Shown here in pieces: positions 54,724 through 64,000 of a stretch of 64,000 nt of DNA; the first letter of the stretch is position 1, and the number at the start of each line of letters is the position of its first letter. The notes under the pieces are model-generated. The model had not been told where the DNA came from. It did no database searches and saw only the letters and a program-made list of their open reading frames with translations. Made by a program: the position numbers and the translations under genes. The stretch lies in NCBI GenBank assembly GCA_013400155.1, contig VXBM01001639.1, positions 54,319 through 118,318 on the forward strand, in the 5' to 3' direction. The DNA comes from Helopsaltes ochotensis. Its lineage: Eukaryota > Chordata > Aves > Passeriformes > Locustellidae.

Positions 54724-55559
54724 AACAAAAGGCCTTTCCTTGAAGAAAAATATTTAATTCCCTGTTTCTAAAGGCAAGGTATTGGAAAAATGAGGATGAT
54801 TTGTCACTAGTGCTTCTTACTGTGAGGTGATTGAGTCATTTGAAATTTATCAATACTGTCTGGGTTTCTTCCTGAGGATTTTTTCCAGCTCACACTTGCT
54901 CTTTGCCTGCAGAAGTGACTGTGAAACTTCAGCTATCTGTGATGTCAGATCACAGCAGAGTACTCCATTAGTCTTCTCCAGATTTAAATTCTAATGATTT
55001 TCTTTTTCAAGATCCACCTGTCCGACAAGTTTTGTTACATAAAAAAAAAGTCAGCTCTGTGGAGGTTTGACGTGTGTGTAGCTTTTCAAGGGAAGGTGCA
55101 GAAACCTTTTGGAATCTCAAAACATTGAGGCAGGACAAGAGGCAGATAAAGGTCCTACCTGCCCAAGAACCTTGCACACAGTTGCTACAGGGGAGGGGGA
55201 TTTGGGTCACAAAAGTGTGTAGAGATGGGAAGGAAATGGCAGAGGGCCTATCCTCTCCTGCACCTCTTCTCCTGGAGAGGACAAAAGGTATGTACAAACC
55301 CACAAAATTGAGGTTAATTTTTTACTCCTGCCTTTTTGCCAGTCTGCAGCTATTCAGCCATCTGTGTGTATATCCAGCTTCTTGCCAGAAACAGCTGCTC
55401 TCTGCTGCCCTGAGGAGCTCTGCTCTGCTTTTTGTGGAACTCTGAACAAAAGCCATTGCTTTGTTCTGTCTCCCACAGTTGTAAAAAAGAACAGTAATTT
55501 AAACACGCTACAGGAGATTTATGCAAGCCTAAAAAAGTGCCTTATGGACAGGAGTATTG

Positions 55560-55615
55560 TGCTGTTATTTCTTCAGTCGGTTTTACTGTCATGAAATTTT
55601 CACAGCAGCTGCAGT
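55560..55615. repeat. dispersed 56-bp repeat, copy 2
   Basis: Partner of the copy at 54,121-54,176, 1,439 bases away. The flanks of the two copies do not match, so the block is either two insertions of one short element or a local duplication. Confidence 0.9.
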
Positions 55616-58600
55616 CACACAGGCTCAGGATGGGCAGTATCTATCCCACTGGATCTAACAAGACTTAAAACCAGGTACAGACTGCCAGGTCTGTAACTGT
55701 TACTTTGAGGGAAACCCTGAGTGCTGGGAGTGGGCTTTATATTGCTCTTTTATTCTCCAAAGGAGTACATACATCTCCATGCTACCTGAATTTTCATGAA
55801 ATGAAATTATAAGATAGCAAGGGAGAAAAGAAAGGGATGATAGTTTCGTTTTTCTCTTGTTAACAGGAGAAGATTTTTACTAGAAATGAGAACTCAGGTC
55901 ATGCGTAAATTTTTTTCCTCAGTGAATAGTATTCCTTTGAATAAAAAGTCCTGAGTTATCAGACCACCTATTTAACGTTTCTGGATGTCCTAATATTTAC
56001 CTAATAATTAACAATTAAGGTGTTAATTCCTGTGGTAAGAGCATTTCTTGGGAAAATAAGGTTAATGACAAAGTAAGATATTTGAGTGTCAGAATTTTGT
56101 GTTTCTTATTTCTCAGAATTGCCTTTTAGATCGGTGTGAGGATGAGTACAATCCAATCTATGAAAATTTCTGGCAAATTAAGAAGAAATGTAGTCTTAGA
56201 TATTATTGTTTGCATATACATTTTGGAAGACAGGGAGCTGTTGTGCAAGAATGCTCCGAATAAAACTTTGTCAAGTTTGTCTCTCCCCACTTTTCTTCAG
56301 CTGGTTTCTGAGCAGGTGTGGTAGCTGGTGTGTCACTACACAGGAGTCTGTTGTGACAGGAAGTGGAGGAGAGTTTTATTGACATGAGCTGAAGGCAGCA
56401 GAGAACTGTAAATCAGGCAGGAGCTGCAAAATCCATTTAAACTTGGGTTCCACTAATTCATCTACTCCCAGAGCTGCTTTCTCTGACAGATCAGCAAACT
56501 CTGTTTCTTCTGAAAATGGCAGCATAACAAGCTGCATGGTGTGTATTCAATATTTCCTCCTTGCTCAAAAGAGCATCCTTTTCCTGCAAGGACAGACCAG
56601 GTAGAAGTCAGTTTACAAAGTCAAAGTGTGACACAAGTGTAGCATCAGCAGGACAAAATTAGGTGGTCAGGAGCGATGCCCACTCTTAGTTAGTACATGC
56701 CTCTCTCTCTGTAGCAAAAAAAAAAAGAACGGAAAATTAGAAATAACTTCCTAATGTGCTTCATGAGTTCAGTTTGCAAACACACACACACAGAAGTAAC
56801 AAGAGTTTGTCTCAGGGTCCCATCCAGTTGTGTCACTTTGAATGACATACATTGACATTCATTTGGCTCCAAATAATATATTTCGATTCATGTTCATCCC
56901 AAGCACTGGGATATATAAAATACCTGTGTTATTTCCATTTAAAGTTGATGGCAACAAAGTGACACTGCAGTCAGCAGATCCCTTCTCATTAGTGCCCCAG
57001 CATTTGAGCAGCATTCTTACTCGATATGCAGTGTGTGTTAATTAGCATGAGCTTTTTAAAACGCATATAAGACATGTTGTCTCTCACCAGAAAAACAAAA
57101 ATCGTTGCTCAGAAACCCAGTAATCAAATATTTGATTATTTTTGTGTAGGACAAATAGTCTCTTATTAGGATTATATGTTCATACTTCTATGAAGGTACA
57201 GATTTAATCTATTGTACGATGAAAGATTAAACCCACAAATCCCATTTAATAGTGGATCTCTAGCAATAAGTAGCTATGCTATTTTATGGCTAATATCCAA
57301 CATGAGAGTTAATAGTAAGAGCACACTTGTACCTGTTCCAAAGTGAAGACTAACTTGAATATTGCCTGTAAGGCAGGAATCAAACACTCTGTGGGGAACA
57401 TGGCTAAACATTCTTGGAATGGATAAGTTGTTTTGCAGTGATTTTGCTAATTATTGGTTAATTTATCTGCTTGGTTTCAGAATAGGTCTCTTCAGACTAA
57501 AATGTTCATGTAAAACATTTTTTGCAAATTCCTGATGTCAGTTCTGATTCCTTTACATTACAAACAATATGTGCACTTGGTTTGAAATGGCATCTCTGCA
57601 ATACATTTGCTTGTTCTTATTATAAAATATAACTCCACATTAGTATAGCTTTTGAGTCACACAGTTTATTTGTATTTTTGGGATCTGGAAATCTTGAGGG
57701 GCTTATTTTTTTGTTGTGCTGGTTGGTTTGATTGTGTCTTCTGTGGATCCTCTCCCCCTGAGTGTGCTGACACAGTTTCAGTATTTATCCATTGGATATT
57801 ACAAATAGGGCAGAAGGTGAAGCACCGATGTGCTCTGTAAACTCTGAGTGACATGGTGGAAATCAACGTGGCTGAATAAAAACCTGTTATCCAACTTGTG
57901 AAAGCATGAGTCATGTGGGACTTGGAGGAGGATTTGCTGCACTGGGACTATTCTCCAGTGGGTATTGTGCATATTGCCCAGTTTGTGTAGTTCAGGAGGC
58001 AGCAGTGGTAGAACCCAGAGGTTCTGTCAGTTATCCAGAGTTAGAAGTTTCGTGGTAAGTTTATGTACAATGTGTTCTGCTCCCAACAGTGGCAGTGATT
58101 TGGAGCCATATTTGGTAGTTTAACTAATACTTGGAAGTAGAAAGGCAATACAAGTTTTAGACATTAACTCAACGTCCCTAAACCCCCCAAACCTTCTGCA
58201 CAAAACCAGACAAACCAAGCACTTTAGTATGAAATATTAATGCTGTGACCTTAGGATGGAAATACAGAAAAATAAAGTTACCACATTTGCTGATATATTA
58301 GAAACATAGCAGTAGCAATAGATGAATAATTTGTTATGAGCAGTTAATTTTAATAAATTTATTGGTATGTTAGCCTTTTGGTTTTGGAGAGTGAAGGGTT
58401 TCCTCTTGGAGGAGGGGGGGCACAGGGCTCTCTGTTTCTATGTCTTATAAACACGTTCCTTTTATTCTTCAGGCAAATACAGTAATACAAACTCTGCTGA
58501 ATGTTTTTTAATTGACATAGGGTTTCCACAGTAAGACAAAAATGTATGTGTTGTCTGGATTCAGTCCAAAGCATCTTTACTTCTGAACTGGCTTAGGCCA

Positions 58601-58851
58601 GAGAGACAGGATGTTCCACAGAGCAAAAACCATGTGATTAAAGAACATGAACAAACACAGAGTATATTATTAACAAAACACCAGACTGCATTTCATGTTG
58701 GGTTTTCGGGCTGGTGACCCATGGAGTTGACTCAAAAAGTTAACAGAGAGACAAAGGTCCAGTTTGTTCTAACATAACTAATAATCACAAAAGATTCTCT
58801 AAACCCTTCTCTCTCGTCTTAAAGAGCTGTTCACACAGGTCCTGATAGGGG

Positions 58852-58859
58852 TATAAATA
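58852..58859 (+). promoter_or_regulatory. candidate TATA box
   Basis: A perfect TATAAATA lies within a group of AP-1 sites (58,728; 59,030; 59,158). The 30-40 bases downstream are moderately GC-rich, as a start region would be. No downstream gene is recognised, so this could be an LTR promoter remnant, an unannotated transcript start or chance. Confidence 0.25.
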
Positions 58860-60224
58860 CATCCCAGTGAGACTCCATGCTCAGGCTCTGTCCTGAGACA
58901 GTGTTACAGCATCTGCTGCAGAGGGGTTTTATCTTGATTCACCATTCTGTATGTGTCTAGAAATTAGGCTCCTTGTTGCCTCCAGGCTCATCATACTGTC
59001 AACAGTATCTTCATTTCTCCCTTGCGTTCTGACTCACATGCCTGTCAGTGCCATCCTGTCTGTCCTACTTTGTGGCCTCTTCCATGTTCAGGATGTGGCT
59101 GAATCCTCCACATCCTGATCAGCAGCTGTCTAGGCCACGATCTGTGTGGGCAGACTTTGAGTCACTCTGTTTTGTGGCGAGGATGCATGTAATTGAGGCA
59201 TGAGGTGAAGGGTGTATGGTGTTTGAAGACTTGTGGAGCACTTGAATAGCAGCTGACAAAAAGTTTTGATCATAAGCAGGTAGATAAGATGGAGTAGTCT
59301 TGGATGGTCATGTCTGCCCTTACAGAAGATAATTGAAACAAAATTAATTTTTTTTTGCAGTTGTTGATAGCGTTGGGTTCTGCTCCTTAGCATTTGCATA
59401 CCTTTGACCCCAGAACCTGGACAGATCCATGAATCTTCATTGTGTAAGTATTTTACTTGCTGGTTTTTCCTGAAGAATAAAATAAACCTGTTTATAAGAA
59501 GTAGAAACAGATAGCCCTGTGGCTCCTCTCCCCAAGAGGAAACCCTTCATTCTCCAAAAGTTTCATCAGGAAATTCAATCAGTGTTGGAGTGTCTGTGTC
59601 CCATCCTGTCCACATTCATGCCTTTTCCTTGGAGGCTGCACTTCTACTCTGCTCTGCCAGCAAAGGGCTGAGGTGCCAGTGAACCTGTGAACGTGTGTGA
59701 ATCCTGGTGGTCTTTTACAAAAACTGTATTCTGTTCTCTGGACAGTGTGTGGATCCCTGGAAAGGCACATCAGGCCCATTTTCATTCACTTTTCACAGAA
59801 GGTTACTTTATTACAAATGGCTTCATATATTTGGGGCCGTCCTTCCCAAGGTTACACAAATAAATTTTTTTTCCATTGGTATTTAACACTTTTAGCCAAA
59901 TGGAGAGCTGTAGCTGCAGTTTAATTCCTCTTAGTGTTCCAGGCTCATTATATTAAACATGCATTTTTGCCAGGGGGAAAAGGAGCTGTGGAAGCAGTGG
60001 GTGTTAGATCCCTGACAGGCAAGGCGCTGGTGAAGATGACAGCTCTTCCAGTAGTGCCCAGAGCATCTCTGAGGAGCTGTCTCCTCCCCCAGCTGCCTTC
60101 CCACCCCATCCCCACTGTTAGTCAGCAGATGCGCTCCGCTCTTCCGGATCCAGAGCAGATTATTGTTAAAGCGCTTCCTCGCTCTGTTTTGTTAACTAAT
60201 TCTTCCTTGTTAATGCAGAAAGGG

Positions 60225-60520
60225 AGGCCTTTCCCGAGGCGCTCTGGGCAGGAGGTTGCGTTCCAAGCAAGGAGCGAGGTCTGTGGAGCAGCACGTCCCG
60301 GGGCTCCGGGGGCCGGCCCGCGGCGGCCGCCCCGAGCGGGGGGTGCGAGCCTGAGTCACGGAGCCGCAGAACCGGGAGGGCCGGGCTGGCAGCGCTGCTC
60401 CGCCTGAGTCACCCCGAGCCGGCTGCAGGGCAGGGGTGGCCGCTGCAGGCCGCAGTGAAAGCTCGCCGAGAGGCGCCTGCCTTTCGCCGGCCTCGGGTGC
60501 CGGCAGCAGGGCCAGGGGAG
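60225..60520. promoter_or_regulatory. short CpG-rich segment with paired AP-1 sites
   Basis: GC and CpG content rise abruptly, especially 60,290-60,370 (GGCCGGCCCGCGGCGGCCGC-type sequence). Two identical CCTGAGTCAC blocks place AP-1 sites at 60,352-60,358 and 60,405-60,411, 53 bases apart. The segment abuts a GC-rich CR1 copy, so part of the composition may come from the repeat. It may be a small CpG-island enhancer or promoter. Confidence 0.4.
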
Positions 60521-61045
60521 GGCCCCGTGCTCGGCGCTGCTGAGGCCGCACCTCGAGGGCTGCGTCCAGCGCTGAGCCCACAGTTCAGGGCAGAGGTTGA
60601 GGTGCTGGGGCATGCCCAGAGAAGGGCAACAAGGCTGGTGAGGGGTCTGGAGCACAAACCCTGTGAGGAGCGGCTGAGGGAGCTGGGGTTGTTTATCCTG
60701 GAGAGGAGGAGGCTCAGGAGAGACCTCATCGCTCTCCACACCTCCCTGGGTGCAGCCAGGCAGGGGTCGGGCTCTGCTCCCAGGGAACAGCAACAGAATG
60801 AGAGCACATAGCCTTAAATTGTGCCAGGGGAGGTTTAGGCTGGACATCAGGAACAAATGCTTCACAAAGGGTGGTCAGCGTTGGAATGGGCTGCCCAGGG
60901 AGGTGGTGGAGTCCCCGTCCCTGGAGGTGTTTAAGGACAGACGGGACGTGGCCCTCAGCGCCATGGCCTGGGTGACAAGGCGCTGTTGGGTCACAGGCTG
61001 GGCTTGATGATCTCAGAGGTCTTTTCCAATTGTTTTCTGTGATCG
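60520..61045 (+). mobile_element. CR1 LINE, 5'-truncated, with end of reverse-transcriptase ORF
   Basis: The translated sequence includes QFRAEVEVLGHAQRRATRL, GLEHKPCEERLRELGLF and RRLRRDLIALHTSL, then in a shifted frame LKLCQGRFRLDIRNKCF and RWNGLPREVVESPSLEVF. This is the C-terminal part of the CR1 ORF2 protein. A frameshift near 60,750-60,800 breaks the frame. The 3' end follows the CR1 pattern (GGGCTTGATGATCTCAGAGG, TCTTTTCCAATTG). It is the best-preserved CR1 copy in the window, but it is dead. Confidence 0.92.
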
Positions 61046-64000
61046 TCTCTCTGAGAAACAGTATTCAATTGCTTTGGTTTCCCGTGGCTTTCCACCTATT
61101 CATTTGTGTTGGGTCTACACAACTGCTTTATAAACGTGGAAATGTGCTTGAGAGCTGATGAGCTTCCAACACAGAATAAAACCTACAGTGCTTGTAGATC
61201 TCAAACACTAGAACTGTGGGGCTTTCTGTGAAGCTCTGGTTCACAGGTTTGCATGTAATAGTGAAATTAAAACTTGGCACTTCTTTCAGGCTCATTTAGA
61301 GAAATTGTCCCTAGGTAATGTAACAATTAAAGGACCAAATTATCCTTCAGTGCTTGCATTCTTCAAAAAAAGGCAAATATTTTAGAATCTTGTAGCAGTC
61401 AAGAGGTACCAGTGAAATCAGCTGGCCTAGAAATTATTTCATGTGTCTTTGATATGAAAATGCGTTGAAGTTTCACAACAAAAAAGCAAACATAACTTAC
61501 TGTGACCTGTTTTCTAGCCTTGGGACAAGATTAAATTTGAACTAGTGACAAGTATCAGAGTATTTGCTTAAGCAAACAGAGTAAAAGTTACGTTAAGTCT
61601 TTTGGAAGGTTCAGTCAACCATTTCTGCATGATTTGCATGATAAAATCTCAAAGAATGGAATAGAAACACTTTTCGTATGTAAAGTAACAATCATCAAGT
61701 TCTTGCAGAATGCCCTATCTTCATACTGAAATGTTCTGCAGATTTTTCCATAAGTTAGGTAGAGTAAAAAGGCAAATTTATCATCTTAAAGGCAGTTTTC
61801 TGATGGTATCCCAAACAAATTAAGCTACAATTGCGTTTCCTTAATCCAAACATTTTGAAAGTAAAATTGCTTTTACTTGGAGTTCTGTCTCTACTGATGT
61901 AACAATACTTTGTTTACTAGTGGAGAAGTTCTAGTCAGAGGCCATAAGTAATATTTTTTTTTGTCTTTTTGTCTCTCCTTGCAAAGCCTCTAAATTTCTT
62001 AATGCCACTTAAACTCATTCCTGTTTTTTAATAAATTTTCCATGGTGCTGAGTGAGAGTTATTTTTGCTATCTCTTGGCTATTGTCTACAAATACTTGAG
62101 AGAGGTCTTAGTCCTGGATTGTCCTGTTTGTACTTCTAAAGATGAGTCTTTCTCTCTGACCTATGAAACTTCCTTATTTTTCAATGACTTACAGAAAATG
62201 AGCATCGTCAGTGAGATCTTCTGACATCTTGTAGGGCTCCAGGATGCTGATTCAATTATATCCCACTTTGAGTACTACTTTTTAAATGTCACTCTGAGTT
62301 TGTCTTAAGCTATGATATGATATGTGATATGGTATACCTCATATCTTGCATTCCAAAAAAGAAATAACTATGAGAAATACCTACCTTTTCTATATCACTC
62401 CTGGGAGATTTTACCCTATGAATGTCATAATGGACAATCTGATTATTGCAGATGTTTTCATTTGTTTTTATACTAATGTGCACTTCTGATTGTCTGCTGA
62501 AAGGTGAGGGGTTGTTTTGGTTTGGGTTTCTTTTCCAGTTCCTTACTGCCTCTTACTTCTGTTATCTGTTTCCCAAGCTGGTTACATATAGTTGCTGCTA
62601 TTTTTAGCTTCTTTCTGGCTTTCACTGAGCTTGAATTTCCAAGATTGTCATTATGACATTTGGGATAAATGTTTTCTAATTAAATTCGCCTCTTTTGAAC
62701 TGCCCTGATTTAAAGGATCTGTCTAAGAAAAGACATATTCTAAATATAATTTGTCATTGCTAAAGATGCACCTTTTCCTGACACAGATATAGTCTGCAGC
62801 TCGAGGTTTGGCTACAAACCTACTTAGTTTCTTGTTTTTCAGGTCAAAGTAACATCTAGTCAGGCTTTGTGTGACATGAGGCAGAAACAGGATTTTCTAG
62901 CGTGGTGAGTACTTGGAGAATCAACATGCTGATGATTTCTAATGACCAAGAACTCAGGAGACACTGCATCCTAAATATGAGCAAAAGGGGGTCAGTAATC
63001 TGCCAAGTAAATTCTGTTTCACCCCTACATATTTTAGAGGTGGCTTCAGGGAGGAATTTAGGAAGAGCTCATTGTGGAATAACTTAATGTGAGCTCTCAC
63101 GAGGATAGAAAGGAGCACTACCAGGGGGAAGTTCGCAAATGGAGGTTGAAGGAGCTGTTTAAAATTATAATATGGGTAGGGATTTAATGATGACATAAAT
63201 GAGAAGACCTTAAGTAGGGATCATGTAGCAGAGGATGTTTTTCCCTTCAGTATTCACTGATTTCAATTGTAAACTCTTCTGTCTTTCATTACTTTTAGAT
63301 GTAGACTTTTGCAGCCTCTTTGCCTTTCTTTTTTTTTTTTTTTTCTTCCAAAGAACACAGACCAGAAGTGTCTCTTTTGCTGGGTTTTAGTTTGCTGCTT
63401 TTCCAGGCCATTGTCATTCAGTGGTTCCAGGAATAGCTAGAAAGATCTTGCAAGGTCACAGAGTTCCTCTACGTTATCTCCTTGGCCCAAGGCAGGATCT
63501 AATAACATTAACATGCTCTCAAGCATCCTGGCAGACAATCGTAAAAATCTCTAGTGATACAGACTCTCCTATATCCCTAAGCAATTTTAAATTATTTTTA
63601 ATAGAAATTTTCCCCCACTAACTTATAAATGAGAAATATAAATAAATAATCTGACATGATTTCATAAATTGTACAGGAGCACTCAGGTTTTGACATGAAC
63701 AGCAGAGACACAGGTTTTTGAACTTGACTGCTCTATTTATGAAAGAAGGGATGATTAAATTATGTGTAGTTTGCTGCAATAATGGTTACAGGCTTGTTGA
63801 TTGGAATGGAAGCCCTCTGAGATACAGTCTGTGATGGACAAGGATTACATCCACAGGCCCTCAGTCAGTCCCTCTCCGCCCCAGAATGGTCAATAAGTGG
63901 CACTTTTAGTGGCAACCTTTCCACTGGCTTCTTCGGTAAAGAAAAACAAGAGTATAATGTTCAGTGATGCAGCAGATGTCTCAAAGTCCTCCTCAAGGAG
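61046..64000. other. intergenic DNA, distal end
   Basis: AT-rich sequence with short homopolymers (a T run near 63,330). No open frame, repeat family or RNA gene was recognised, and no perfect AP-1 site occurs here. Confidence 0.6.

Noticed and set aside
59934..60407. 157-codon + strand frame ending in the CpG-rich block
   Set aside because: The second half is Gly/Pro/Arg/Ala-rich only because of GC content, and it runs into a CR1 repeat.

Overview
The window is vertebrate nuclear DNA, almost certainly from a bird. Evidence: split exons with GT-AG junctions, AT-rich non-coding DNA with few repeats, chicken-repeat-1 (CR1) retrotransposon fragments, and two recognisable genes, PARK7 and ERRFI1, in the tail-to-tail order known from human chromosome 1p36. 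There is no sign of prokaryotic organisation.

Layout. (1) 1-5,985: PARK7 (DJ-1), + strand. All six coding exons are present and intact and encode 189 aa. The non-coding first exon and promoter lie before the window. (2) 5,985-16,735: convergent intergenic DNA with one old CR1 fragment. (3) 16,735-about 26,250: ERRFI1 (MIG-6), - strand. Three coding exons encode 464 aa. The 3'UTR is about 1.3 kb, intron 1 about 5.8 kb, and a non-coding exon 1 probably lies at the edge of a CpG island. (4) 25,980-27,440: that CpG island, broken by a 532-base assembly gap (26,300-26,831) that probably hides the ERRFI1 start site. (5) 27,440-64,000: intergenic DNA without a recognisable gene. In other vertebrates this flank leads toward SLC45A1 and RERE. 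It holds CR1 and probable LTR remnants, a CpG-retaining segment of unknown nature near 32.3 kb, and a second GC-rich segment near 60.3 kb.

Main observation. The 24.8 kb from 35,646 to 60,411 holds 19 perfect AP-1 sites (TGASTCA), where about 3-6 are expected. The rest of the window has four. ERRFI1 is a MAPK-induced feedback inhibitor of EGFR, so this upstream flank is a reasonable candidate for its inducible enhancer domain. Two sites sit in matching C/EBP + AP-1 composites. A canonical CTCF motif lies in ERRFI1 intron 2 (between coding exons 2 and 3). No CRISPR array, tRNA, rRNA or prokaryotic system was seen.
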